Source: Actinomadura parmotrematis
Lineage (GTDB): Bacteria; Actinomycetota; Actinomycetes; Streptosporangiales; Streptosporangiaceae
Length of the DNA stretch: 64,000 nucleotides
Assembly (NCBI RefSeq): GCF_019458805.1
Contig: NZ_JAIBOA010000029.1
Location: 1 to 64,000 of the forward strand
Direction: 5' to 3'
Below are positions 41,780 through 49,670 of the stretch, piece after piece. The notes beneath the pieces were generated by a model. That model worked only from the letters and a program-made list of their open reading frames with translations. It searched no databases and was not told where the DNA came from. The translations under genes and the position numbers were made by a program. The number at the start of each line of letters is the position of its first letter. The first letter of the stretch is position 1.

Positions 41780-41901
41780 CTCTAGCCGTACGGCTGTGAG
41801 CTGCGGAAATGCGGGGCCGGGGTTGTGGGGGAAAGAAAGTCGGCCGGGCGGGGGAAGTAAGGGGATATTCACACTTGACGCTTACCGGTAGCGTGGCGGC
41901 G

Positions 41902-43215
41902 ATGCTTCGCCCTGCACCGCGCGACCGGGAGATCCTGCGGCTGGCGCTGCCGGCGTTCGGCGCGCTGGTCGCCGAGCCGCTGTTCCTGCTGTCGGACTCG
42001 GCGATCGTGGGGCGGCTCGGGACGGCGCCGCTCGGCGGTCTCGGCGTCGCCGGGCAGGCGCTGGCGACGCTCGTGTACCTCTGCGTGTTCCTGGCGTACG
42101 GGACGACGGCGGGGGTGGCGCGGCGGGTCGGCGCGGGGGACCTGCGGGCGGCGGTGCGGCAGGGCGTGGACGGGATGTGGCTGGCGCTGCTGATCGGCGC
42201 GGTGCTGGTCGCGGCGGGCCGGCCGCTCGTGCCGTGGCTGGTGGGGCTGTTCGGGGCGTCGGCGGAGGTGGCGCCGTACGCGGAGACCTACCTTCGGGTC
42301 AGCCTGTTCGGGATCCCGGGGATGCTGCTGATGCTGGCCGGGACGGGCGTGCTGCGGGGGTTGCAGGACACCCGGACGCCGCTGGTGGTGTCGGTCGGCG
42401 GTTTCTCCGCCAACCTGGCGCTGAACGTGCTGTTCGTGCTCGGCTTCGGGTGGGGCATCGGCGGTTCGGCGGCCGGGACGGTGATCGCGCAGACGGGCGG
42501 CGCGGCGGTGTACGTGGTGGTGGTGCTGCGGGCGGCCCGCCGGTACGGGGCGCCGGTGCGGCCGGACGTGGCGGGGGTGCGGGCGGCGGCGTCGGCGGGG
42601 GTCGCGCTGCTGGTGCGGACGGCGGCGCTGCGGGTCGTGCTGATCGTGGGGACGGCGGTGGCGGCGCGGATGGGGGACGCCGAGATCGCCGCGTACCAGG
42701 TGGGGTTCCAGGTGTGGACGCTGGCGGCGTTCGCGCTGGACGCGATCGCGATCGCGGGGCAGGCGCTGACGGGCCGCCACCTGGGGGCGGCGGACGCGGC
42801 GGAGGTGCGGGCGGTGACCCGGCGGATGGTCGGGTGGGGCGCGGCGTGCGGGGTGGTGTTCGCCGGCGGGATCCTCGCGGTGCGGTCGTGGCTGCCGGAC
42901 CTGTTCACCGGGGACCCGCGGGTGCGCGCTCTGCTGCTGGCGTCGCTGCTGGTGGTGGCGGTGCTGCAGCCGGTGGCGGGGGTGGTGTTCGTGCTGGACG
43001 GCATCCTGATCGGCGCGGGCGACGGCGCGTACCTGGCGGTGACGACGCTGGCGGCGACGGCGGTGTTCGTGCCGGTGGCGCTGGGGGTGCACGCGGCCGG
43101 CGGGGGCCTCGTGGCGCTGTGGCTGGCGATCGGGCTGTGGATGCTGGTGCGGATGGCGACGCTCGCGCTGCGGGCGCGCGGCGACGCGTGGCTGGTGACG
43201 GGCGCGGTGCGGTAG
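41902..43215 (+). CDS. MATE-family efflux transporter (DinF-like)
   Basis: 437 residues, about twelve membrane segments in two MATE halves. Signature: ILRLALPAFGALVAEPLFLLSDSAIVGRLG at the N terminus and RGLQDTRTPLVVSVGGFSANLALNVLFVLG. Sodium- or proton-driven export of cationic compounds; DinF members are often damage-linked. The start MLRPAPRDREILRLA was chosen; the longer frame runs into the DnaA-box region. TAGCGT seven bases before ATG suggests a leaderless message. Confidence 0.92.
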   Translation: MLRPAPRDREILRLALPAFGALVAEPLFLLSDSAIVGRLGTAPLGGLGVAGQALATLVYLCVFLAYGTTAGVARRVGAGDLRAAVRQGVDGMWLALLIGAVLVAAGRPLVPWLVGLFGASAEVAPYAETYLRVSLFGIPGMLLMLAGTGVLRGLQDTRTPLVVSVGGFSANLALNVLFVLGFGWGIGGSAAGTVIAQTGGAAVYVVVVLRAARRYGAPVRPDVAGVRAAASAGVALLVRTAALRVVLIVGTAVAARMGDAEIAAYQVGFQVWTLAAFALDAIAIAGQALTGRHLGAADAAEVRAVTRRMVGWGAACGVVFAGGILAVRSWLPDLFTGDPRVRALLLASLLVVAVLQPVAGVVFVLDGILIGAGDGAYLAVTTLAATAVFVPVALGVHAAGGGLVALWLAIGLWMLVRMATLALRARGDAWLVTGAVR

Positions 43216-43274
43216 CCGCCGCGACACGGTGATCGGAACCCGCCGATCCCACCCGGAACCGGCGCCCCTCCCAC

Positions 43275-43280
43275 TACGAT
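43275..43280 (+). promoter_or_regulatory. -10 element, leaderless promoter
   Basis: TACGAT six bases before the ATG at 43287; no ribosome site precedes the gene. Confidence 0.5.
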
Positions 43281-43286
43281 TCGAAC

Positions 43287-43493
43287 ATGCGTTCCAGCGA
43301 GGGGGAGCCGGTGGACCGGCTGGCCGAGGCGATCGACGCGCTGGCCGGCGAGGGCCTCGCGGACCTGCCGCCCGAGATCCTGCTGGAGCGCGTCGCCGGC
43401 CTCTGGTCCCTGGTGGAGGCCATCGATCCCGAGATCGCCCGCCGCCGCACCGGCTACACCGGTACGGAGACGGGCACCGGCACCGACGGATGA
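43287..43493 (+). CDS. Small acidic protein, 68 aa
   Basis: Reads RLAEAIDALAGEGLADLPPE.ILLERVAGLWSLVEAIDPEIARR with a Thr/Gly tail. The helical core resembles the first part of DUF222-type proteins that precede HNH nucleases, here stand-alone. No signal peptide. Leaderless. Function unknown. The tail ends four bases before the convergent amidase stop. Confidence 0.6.
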   Translation: MRSSEGEPVDRLAEAIDALAGEGLADLPPEILLERVAGLWSLVEAIDPEIARRRTGYTGTETGTGTDG

Positions 43494-43496
43494 GGA

Positions 43497-44324
43497 TCAG
43501 CGGTCGGGCCGCACGGTGATGCGCTCGCGGTCGTCGTCGGCCTTGGAGATCGGCGGCCGCGGCACGTGGACGGGCGCGGGCGCCTTCTCGGGGTAGCCGA
43601 GCCGGGCGGCGACGCCGTCGCGGAGGGCGGGCAGCCGCGCGTACAGGGCGTCGCCGGGGCAGTCGGTCGCGCAGTAGTCGCGGTGCCCGACGATCGCCTT
43701 GTAGGGGTCGAGGCGGTACTGGTCGCACAGCCACGCGCACACCCCGATCAGGGAGTCCCACTGGGCGCCCGGCGGCCGCCGGGTCATGTAGGTGCCCTCG
43801 TTCTCGATGCCGATGGTGTGCTCGTTGTGGTGCAGCGCCTGCGCGCCGACGGTGTGCCGGCGCGCCATGATCGACGCGAGGCTGCCGTTGCGGCCCTCCA
43901 TGACGTGGCCGCCGCGGCTGATGGTGAGCTGCTGCCCGGTGTCGTCCCAGCCGCGGGGGCCCATGTGGAACCGCTGGATCGACCGCGACAGCGCGTAGGC
44001 GTGCTCCAGCGAGTAGTCGGTGCTGTTGGCCGAGGCGGTGTGGTGCACGACGATGTGGTCGGGTGCCCGGTCGAGGACGCGGGCGCGGTGCCGCGGCGGC
44101 CGCGCCTTCCAGGCGGTGCGGGGGCGGACGAGGGGGCGCGCGCCCGACGGCCCGGCGAAGGGCAGGCGGAGGGCGGCGTCCAGCGGGGCGGCCATCGCCT
44201 CATTGTCCAGCAGGCCCTCGGCGAGGGCGTCCAGGGCGAGCGCCGCGGGCAGTCCCGCGAGGCCGGCCAGCAGGGCGCGGCGCGTCGGCGCGTCCCCTCC
44301 GCGTAGTGACGACTCCCCGAACAT
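43497..44324 (-). CDS. N-acetylmuramoyl-L-alanine amidase, PGRP/amidase-2
   Basis: 275 residues. The N terminus has twin Arg (TRRALLAGLAGLPAALALDA, Arg15-16), so Tat export is likely. The amidase-2/PGRP domain runs about 85-245: HIVVHHTASANSTDYS with His94/95, GIENEGTY, and GHRDYCATDCPGDALY with the third ligand region. It cleaves the peptide from muramic acid in peptidoglycan. The proline-rich C terminus may span the wall. Single gene, divergent from no neighbour; terminators of rplI lie upstream. Confidence 0.92.
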   Translation of the reverse strand: MFGESSLRGGDAPTRRALLAGLAGLPAALALDALAEGLLDNEAMAAPLDAALRLPFAGPSGARPLVRPRTAWKARPPRHRARVLDRAPDHIVVHHTASANSTDYSLEHAYALSRSIQRFHMGPRGWDDTGQQLTISRGGHVMEGRNGSLASIMARRHTVGAQALHHNEHTIGIENEGTYMTRRPPGAQWDSLIGVCAWLCDQYRLDPYKAIVGHRDYCATDCPGDALYARLPALRDGVAARLGYPEKAPAPVHVPRPPISKADDDRERITVRPDR

Positions 44325-44434
44325 CGCACCCCTTCCGTCACGCTGCGCCTGGTACGCCTGTTACGGACGGTAGTCACGGAGACTGGAGATGATCAAGGAA
44401 CGGGAGGTTCGGGGCGAACCGGATGCGCGCCCGC

Positions 44435-44505
44435 GGGGGCGCCCCCGCCGGGGCGCCCCCGGACACGGCGCAGGGCCGGAACCCCGGACGGGGTTCCGGC
44501 CCTGC
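44435..44505 (-). terminator. Tandem terminator hairpins after rplI
   Basis: Two hairpins. The one nearer rplI (44470-44505) has a perfect 16-base stem with loop GGAC; the next (44435-44460) has an 11-base stem GGGGGCGCCCC / GGGGCGCCCCC with loop CGCC. They close the rpsF-ssb-rpsR-rplI operon. Confidence 0.8.
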
Positions 44506-44533
44506 GGACGTGCGGCCGTGCGCGGCGGTACGG

Positions 44534-44980
44534 TCAGCCGGCGACGACGTCGACGTCGATCGTGGCGCTCACGTCGGAGTGCAGCCGGACGCTGACCCGG
44601 TGTGTGCCCACGGTCTTGATCGGGTTGCCGATCTCGATCCGGCGCTTGTCCAGGTCGGGACCGTCGGCGGCCTTGACCGCGTCGGCGATGTCGGCGGCGG
44701 TCACCGCGCCGAACAGGCGGCCGTTGGCGCCCGTGCGGGTGCGCAGCGTCACCTTGATCGACTTCAGCCGGCCGGCGACCTCCTTGGCGTGCTCGACCGT
44801 GGCGATCTCGCGGGCGGAGCGCGCCTTCTTGATCGAGTCGATCTCCTTCTCGGCGCCCCGGGTCCACTTGATCGCGAACCCGCGCGGCACGAGGTAGTTG
44901 CGGCCGTAGCCGTCCTTCACCTCGATGACGTCGCCGGGCTCGCCGAGACCGGAGACCTGCTGGGTCAGGATGAGCTTCAT
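44534..44980 (-). CDS. rplI: 50S ribosomal protein L9
   Basis: 148 residues, normal length. N-terminal domain MKLILTQQVSGLGEPGDVIEVKDGYGRNYLVPRG (in pieces), long helix, and C-terminal RISIGNPIKTVGTH-type segment here IEIGNPIKTVGTHRVSVRLH. Start by homology at MKLILTQQ. Last gene of the rpsF operon, 16 bases after rpsR. Confidence 0.98.
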   Translation of the reverse strand: MKLILTQQVSGLGEPGDVIEVKDGYGRNYLVPRGFAIKWTRGAEKEIDSIKKARSAREIATVEHAKEVAGRLKSIKVTLRTRTGANGRLFGAVTAADIADAVKAADGPDLDKRRIEIGNPIKTVGTHRVSVRLHSDVSATIDVDVVAG

Positions 44981-44996
44981 GTCGTTACCCCCTGCC

Positions 44997-45233
44997 TCAG
45001 CGCGCGGTGCTGGTGTAGGGCAGCAGCGCCATCTCACGAGCGTTCTTGATCGCCGTGGCGACGTCGCGCTGGTGCTGGGTGCAGTTGCCGGTCACCCGAC
45101 GGGCCCGGATCTTGCCGCGGTCGGAGATGAACTTCCGCAGCAGGCCGGTGTCCTTGTAGTCGACGTAGGAGATCTTCTCCTGGCAGAACACGCAAACCTT
45201 CTTCTTCGGCTTGCGGGGAGGTGGCTTCGCCAT
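44997..45233 (-). CDS. rpsR: 30S ribosomal protein S18, zinc-binding form
   Basis: 78 residues. Carries CVFC (Cys14, Cys17) and CTQHQ (Cys51, His54), the zinc-ribbon C+ form. Actinobacteria often keep a second, C- copy elsewhere under Zur. Partner of S6. Start MAKPPPRKPKKKV with AAGGAG upstream. Confidence 0.97.
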   Translation of the reverse strand: MAKPPPRKPKKKVCVFCQEKISYVDYKDTGLLRKFISDRGKIRARRVTGNCTQHQRDVATAIKNAREMALLPYTSTAR

Positions 45234-45301
45234 CGTGGTGCTCCTTAGTGAGAGCCCCGCTCTCGCGGGAATGGACGTGAACTGGTCTGGATGGTGCTGG
45301 T

Positions 45302-45889
45302 CTAGAAGGGCGGGTCGTCGGAGAACCCGCCGCCGCCACCGCCGCCGGTGGCCCACGGGTCGTTCGCGGGGGCGCCGCCGCCCCGGTTGCCGCCGCCGCC
45401 CTGGCCGCCGCCGCCGAAGCCGCCGCCGCCGGAGTTGCCGCCGCCGCCGAAGCCGCCGCCGCCACCGCCGCCGAAGTCACCGCCGCCGCCCTGGCCGCCG
45501 CCGAAGCCGCCGCCACCGCCCTGCCGCTGGGTCTTGTTGACCTTGGCGGTGGCGTTGCGCAGGGACGGGCCGACCTCGTCGACCTCGATCTCGAAGACGG
45601 TGCGCTTCTCGCCTTCCTTGGTCTCGTAGGACCGCTGCTTCAGGCGCCCCTGGACGATGACCCGCATGCCGCGCGTGAGGGACTCGGCGCAGTTCTCCGC
45701 CGCCTGCCGCCACACGTTGCAGGTCAGGAACAGGGCCTCCCCGTCCTTCCAGTCGTTCGACTGGCGGTCGAAGAACCGCGGGGTCGAGGCGATGCGGAAG
45801 GACGCGACCGCCTGGCCGCTGGAGGTGAAGCGCAGATTCGGGTCCTCGACGAGGTTCCCGACGATCGTGATGACGGTGTCGCCTGCCAT
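45302..45889 (-). CDS. ssb: Single-stranded DNA-binding protein
   Basis: 195 residues. OB fold (about 1-110): TVITIVGNLVEDPNLRFTSSG, FLTCNVWRQAAENCAESLTRGMRVIVQGRLK. Then a long Gly-rich linker (about 120-185) and the acidic tip SDDPPF that binds RecO, PriA and other partners. Between rpsF and rpsR as usual. Essential for replication and RecR-mediated repair. Confidence 0.97.
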   Translation of the reverse strand: MAGDTVITIVGNLVEDPNLRFTSSGQAVASFRIASTPRFFDRQSNDWKDGEALFLTCNVWRQAAENCAESLTRGMRVIVQGRLKQRSYETKEGEKRTVFEIEVDEVGPSLRNATAKVNKTQRQGGGGGFGGGQGGGGDFGGGGGGGFGGGGNSGGGGFGGGGQGGGGNRGGGAPANDPWATGGGGGGGFSDDPPF

Positions 45890-45938
45890 GGGCTCACTCC
45901 GGCTGCTGAGAGGGCTGGGCCTGGGCCGTGGCCCCGGC

Positions 45939-46229
45939 TCAGTGGACCTCGGGGCGGATGACCTTGGTGCGGAGGATCGACTCGCTCAGGTTGAGCTGAC
46001 GGTCGAGCTCCTTGACCGTGGCAGGCTCAGCCGACAGGTCGACCACCGCGTAGATGCCTTCGGACTTCTTCTGGATGTCATAGGACAGGCGGCGCCGGCC
46101 CCAGACGTCGACCTTCTCCACCGTCCCGCCGCCACCGGTGACGACCTTCAGGAACGGGTCGAGAGCGGCACCGGCGGTGCGCTCGTCGATGGCGGGGTCG
46201 AGGATGGCCATGAGCTCGTAACGACGCAT
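45939..46229 (-). CDS. rpsF: 30S ribosomal protein S6
   Basis: 96 residues, usual actinobacterial length. MRRYELMAILDPAIDERTAG, VDVWGRRRLSYDIQKKSEGIYAVVDLSA, ESILRTKVIRPE. First gene of the operon; GAGGAGG upstream of ATG. Confidence 0.98.
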   Translation of the reverse strand: MRRYELMAILDPAIDERTAGAALDPFLKVVTGGGGTVEKVDVWGRRRLSYDIQKKSEGIYAVVDLSAEPATVKELDRQLNLSESILRTKVIRPEVH

Positions 46230-46258
46230 GGTGTCCCTACCTCCTCTGGACTCAGGCG

Positions 46259-46277
46259 GTCACGGTCTCTCCGTGAC
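46259..46277 (-). promoter_or_regulatory. Hairpin in rpsF leader, possible S6:S18 site
   Basis: GTCACGG / CCGTGAC (7-base stem, 5-base loop) lies 30 bases before rpsF in its transcript. Many bacteria autoregulate rpsF through an S6:S18 leader structure with a CCG bulge. I cannot confirm the bulge here, so this is only a candidate. Confidence 0.3.
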
Positions 46278-46458
46278 AGGAGGGCTCTTGCGTCCGTCGC
46301 GGCGGCGGCGCCGGCCCTCTGATTGGGGGCACCGGCCGCGAGACCGGTACAGGTTACCAAGAGTCGGCAGCGTAAGCGCCGGTTCGCGGCGCCCTCCCCT
46401 GCGGCGGCCCCTGCCACCGGCCCCGGCCCCTGCCGCGACGGCGGGGCCCGGGACCGCC

Positions 46459-46626
46459 CTAGCGGCGGACGGTGCCCGGATGGGACCGGGCCGCGCAGCG
46501 GCGGCGTTCGAGCTCGGCCATGATGTCGGCCATCCTGGCCCGCATCCTGGCCGCCTGCGTGGTCAGCATCGACAGTTCCTCGACGAGCTCGGCGTCGCCG
46601 AAGACCGCCAGTTCGCTCTCTCGCAC
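46459..46626 (-). CDS. Small coiled protein, 55 aa
   Basis: Reads VRESELAVFGDAELVEELSM, then a helical stretch with MRARMADIMAELERRR and the tail CAARSHPGTVRR. GTG start with AAGGAG about nine bases upstream. The residue pattern (ELxxLTTxAARMRARMAxIxAELxRRR) resembles the helical start of DUF222-like proteins. It is too small for automated calls but has a good ribosome site and coding bias. Function unknown. Confidence 0.65.
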   Translation of the reverse strand: MRESELAVFGDAELVEELSMLTTQAARMRARMADIMAELERRRCAARSHPGTVRR

Positions 46627-46838
46627 CGGATACCACTCCTTCCCGCCGCGGGACCGGCCGTCCTGAACCCGAAGTCCTCGAATCCATGTTCGACACTATC
46701 CCCCGGGGCCGACATTTTCGCGGCCGTCCGCCCGGGTTGGCCGCCCCGGGTTCCGGGAATCCTCCAGGCGCGGGGACAGGCGCGGGGACAGGCCCGCGGC
46801 GACCCGCAGCGGGACCCGCAACGGAGGGGGTGGACCCG

Positions 46839-47174
46839 ATGCCGCAGGAGGCGACGGGGGACGAGCGCCGGATCACCGGTGCCCGCAGCAGCACCGGCGG
46901 CGGCACCGCCGCCGGCGTCCGGGCGGAGCGGCGGCCGCTCCTCCGCACGCTCGCGCCGGCCGCGATCGTGCTCGGACTCGCCGCGCTGGTGCTCGGGTTC
47001 ATCCCGCCCACCCACCTGCTCGGCGCGATCGCGGGCGTCGTCGGCCTGCCGCTGTCGCTCTACTCCCAGCTCGTGTCGACGTCGACCAACGAGCGGTGGC
47101 TGAACGTCGTCGGCATGGTCGGGTCGTTCGTCGGCCTCGCCTTCGCCGTCAGCCACGGCGGCTTCACGCTCTGA
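46839..47174 (+). CDS. Small membrane protein, 111 aa
   Basis: A 48-residue polar N-terminal part (GDERRITGARSSTGGGTAAG), then two or three membrane segments (LAPAAIVLGLAALVLGFIPP; LLGAIAGVVGLPLSLYSQLV; NVVGMVGSFVGLAFAV). ATG start with GGAGGGGG about ten bases upstream. No named family recognised. Transcribed toward the nfo gene, which has its own promoter. Confidence 0.72.
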   Translation: MPQEATGDERRITGARSSTGGGTAAGVRAERRPLLRTLAPAAIVLGLAALVLGFIPPTHLLGAIAGVVGLPLSLYSQLVSTSTNERWLNVVGMVGSFVGLAFAVSHGGFTL

Positions 47175-47212
47175 TCCCGCGCCGATCCCGCCGGGTCCGG
47201 GGCGCGGGCGGC

Positions 47213-47218
47213 TAGGCT
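47213..47218 (+). promoter_or_regulatory. -10 element of nfo, leaderless
   Basis: TAGGCT seven bases before the nfo ATG, without a Shine-Dalgarno site. Confidence 0.5.
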
Positions 47219-47225
47219 CGGCGGC

Positions 47226-47996
47226 ATGCGCATCGGAGCCCACGTCGACCAGCACGACCCCCTCGGCAGCGCCCGCGAGAAGGACGCCGAGGTGGTGCAG
47301 TTCTTCCTCGGCGACCCGCAGGGCTGGAAGAAGCCCGTGCTGCCGGACGGCCTGGACGCGCTCGCCGGGTCGGGCGTGGACGTGTACGTGCACGCCCCCT
47401 ACGTGATCAACGTGGCGACGTCCAACAACCGCATCCGCATCCCGAGCCGCAAGCTGCTCCAGCAGCAGCTCGACGCCGCCGCCGGCATCGGCGCGAAGGC
47501 GCTGATCGTGCACGGCGGCCACGTGCTGAAGGACGACGACCCCGAGACCGGCTTCGAGAACTGGCGCAAGGTGTTCGAGCGCCTGGAGACGCCGATCCCC
47601 GTCTACATCGAGAACACCGCGGGCGGCGGCAACGCGATGGCTCGCAAGTTCGAGCGGATCGCCCGGCTGTGGGAGGTCATGGGCGAGGTGACCGACCTCG
47701 ACGCCAAGGTCGGGTTCTGCCTGGACACCTGCCACGCGCACGCCGCCGGCGAGGAGCTGGTGGACGCGGTGGACCGCATCAAGGCGATCACCGGGCGGAT
47801 CGACCTGGTGCACTGCAACGACAGCCGGGACGCGTTCGGGTCGGGCGCCGACCGGCACGCCAACCTCGGCGCCGGCGAGATCGACCCCGAGCTGATCCTG
47901 ACGGTGGTGCGCGCCGCGGGCGCCCCGGTCGTCGTGGAGACGCCGGGCGCGGGCCAGGCGGACGACATCGCCTGGCTGCGCGACAAGCTCGGCTGA
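47226..47996 (+). CDS. nfo: Deoxyribonuclease IV (AP endonuclease)
   Basis: 256 residues, trizinc TIM barrel. MRIGAHVDQHDPL, VHAPYVINVATSNN, VHGGHVL, YIENTAGGG, CLDTCHAHAAG, and HCNDSRDAFGSGADRHANLGAGEI give the metal ligands; VVETPG closes the barrel. Cuts 5' of abasic sites in base excision repair. Complements AlkA and Ogt in this window. Leaderless. Confidence 0.96.
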   Translation: MRIGAHVDQHDPLGSAREKDAEVVQFFLGDPQGWKKPVLPDGLDALAGSGVDVYVHAPYVINVATSNNRIRIPSRKLLQQQLDAAAGIGAKALIVHGGHVLKDDDPETGFENWRKVFERLETPIPVYIENTAGGGNAMARKFERIARLWEVMGEVTDLDAKVGFCLDTCHAHAAGEELVDAVDRIKAITGRIDLVHCNDSRDAFGSGADRHANLGAGEIDPELILTVVRAAGAPVVVETPGAGQADDIAWLRDKLG

Positions 47997-48191
47997 CCGG
48001 GACGCGGGGCGAGCGGGGAGCGGGCGCGGGAACCGATCGGGGCGGCCGGGCATCCAAGGGGGCGGAAGGGATCATCGCTGGAGCGGCACCCCCGCTCCTG
48101 GCACAATCCCCCTGAAAGCACCTGAGAGCCCCACCCAGCGCACGCGGACCCCTATCCCCGCCGGCGGGCGCGCGACCCGATCGGGAACTCC

Positions 48192-48617
48192 ATGTCCTAT
48201 CCCCCCTATGGGTCACCCGACCCCTACGGCTACGGCTCCCCCGACCCCTACCAGCAGGCGGGCTACCAGCAGGCCGGCTACCAGCAGCCCGCCCCGGTCG
48301 CCTACCCGGTGGGCCCGCCGGTCGTGGCGCGCACCAACGGGATGGCGACGGCCGCCATGGTCGTCGGCATCATCAGCGCCGTGCTGACGCTGATCAGCTG
48401 CGGGTTCTTCGGCGTCACCGGCCCGCTGGCGGTCATCTTCGGGCACCTGGCGCAGGGCCAGATCAAGCGGACCGGCGAGGCCGGCTCCGGGCAGGCCGTC
48501 GCGGGCCTGGTGCTCGGCTACCTCACCTCCGCGATCGTCCTCATCGCCTGGATCTTCGTCTTCGGCATCTACGGCTGGGCGTTCTGGTCGCTCGACCACA
48601 GCACCTCCGACTACTAG
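48192..48617 (+). CDS. DUF4190 membrane protein
   Basis: 141 residues. Pro/Tyr-rich N terminus with short repeats (YQQAGYQQAGYQQ), then a DUF4190 domain: NGMATAAMVVGIISAVLTL, GPLAVIFGHLAQGQIKRTG, VAGLVLGYLTSAIVLI. Two membrane segments. Common in actinomycetes, function unknown. ATG start has no strong site. Confidence 0.88.
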   Translation: MSYPPYGSPDPYGYGSPDPYQQAGYQQAGYQQPAPVAYPVGPPVVARTNGMATAAMVVGIISAVLTLISCGFFGVTGPLAVIFGHLAQGQIKRTGEAGSGQAVAGLVLGYLTSAIVLIAWIFVFGIYGWAFWSLDHSTSDY

Positions 48618-48620
48618 CCC

Positions 48621-49088
48621 TCACTCCAGCACGGGCAGGCCGGCCGGCACGGGCGTGCCGTCCAACTCCGCGGGCAGCAGCACGCTCATCGGCGTCGCGG
48701 TGTCCCGCCACGACGCGACGGCCTCGGCGAACACGTCGAGGACGGTGCGGAACGAGCCCTCGTCGGCGTCCGCCAGCCGCTCCCACCCGTCGTAGACGAC
48801 GAGGTAGCCGCGGCGCGACGGCGCCCAGGACAGGTCGGTGAGGCTGTCCTCCAGGGCGTCCCAGTTGGCCCCGAACCATTCGGGGAGGTCGAAGGCGTCC
48901 GCGCAGGCGCGCAGCAGCCCGTCCTTGCCGGCGATGCGGGCGCCGTCCAGGTGGAAGGCGCGCACGCCCTCGCCGGCGGCGCGGCTCAGAGCGGCGGTCG
49001 TGTCCGCGGTACCCGCCACGGGCCAGCGGTAGAGGCCGGGCGGGCGCCGCCCGGCGAGGAGCTCGGTCACGGCTCGGTCGGTGTCCAC
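48621..49088 (-). CDS. Barstar-family ribonuclease inhibitor
   Basis: 155 residues. The barstar core is FHLDGARIAGKDGLLRACADAFDLPEWFGANWDALEDSLTDL (in pieces), where the WFGANWDALEDSL helix supplies the acidic residues that plug the nuclease site. GTG start, 11 bases after the ribonuclease stop, so the pair is one operon. It would protect the producer's cytoplasm from the nuclease encoded just upstream. Confidence 0.9.
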   Translation of the reverse strand: MDTDRAVTELLAGRRPPGLYRWPVAGTADTTAALSRAAGEGVRAFHLDGARIAGKDGLLRACADAFDLPEWFGANWDALEDSLTDLSWAPSRRGYLVVYDGWERLADADEGSFRTVLDVFAEAVASWRDTATPMSVLLPAELDGTPVPAGLPVLE

Positions 49089-49099
49089 GTCGTCCCCCG

Positions 49100-49552
49100 T
49101 CAGCCGGCCACCCGGGCGAAGCTCCGGTAGTGGTCGGCGGTGTAGTAGCGTTCCCCGGCCCCGCCCGCGATGATGCGCCGGGCGCCGCGGTCGCGCGATC
49201 CGGGGGTCGGCACCGTGTACTCGTGGTAGTAGCCGCTCCGCTCGCGCGGTAGAAGTCCCTCGCGGTTGCCGAAGACGGTGCCGTCCTGCCGGTAGGGGAA
49301 GGGCCCGCCGGCGCTGATGAGGCGCAGCGTCGTCCGCGCCTCGGCGGGCAGGCTCGCCGCCCGCACCTCGGGCAGGCCGTCGGAGGCGGTCGGGCGGGCG
49401 GACGCCGCGCCCGTCCGCGTGCCGGACGCGGTCGCCGTGCCGGACGTCGTCGCCGGCGCCGCGCCGTCGCCGCCGCCGTCCTGGCAGGCGGCCGTGCCGA
49501 GGACGAGCGTGCAGGCCAGCAGCAGCCGCGCCGCCCCGGTGCCGATCCTCAT
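49100..49552 (-). CDS. Secreted guanyl-specific ribonuclease (RNase Sa type)
   Basis: 150 residues. N-terminal signal ending LGTAAC with Cys23, probably lipid-modified, then a Thr/Ala-rich linker and the nuclease (about 60-150). Catalytic residues: Glu111 in YYHEYTVPTPGSRDRG, Arg125/126 in RGARRII, His141 in YYTADHYRSF. Close in layout to RNase Sa, but the disulfide cysteines of Sa are absent. Anchoring and inhibitor together suggest interbacterial or self-limiting RNA degradation. Confidence 0.93.
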   Translation of the reverse strand: MRIGTGAARLLLACTLVLGTAACQDGGGDGAAPATTSGTATASGTRTGAASARPTASDGLPEVRAASLPAEARTTLRLISAGGPFPYRQDGTVFGNREGLLPRERSGYYHEYTVPTPGSRDRGARRIIAGGAGERYYTADHYRSFARVAG

Positions 49553-49670
49553 CGCGCTCCCCCTTCACCGCCCGTGATGCTCGCACAACGGGTCCGCCGG
49601 ACGCCCCGCTGACGCGCGGCCTGGCGGGATCGTTGCCGGTAAAGGCGGGAGTATGCGACGAGGGGCGGCC

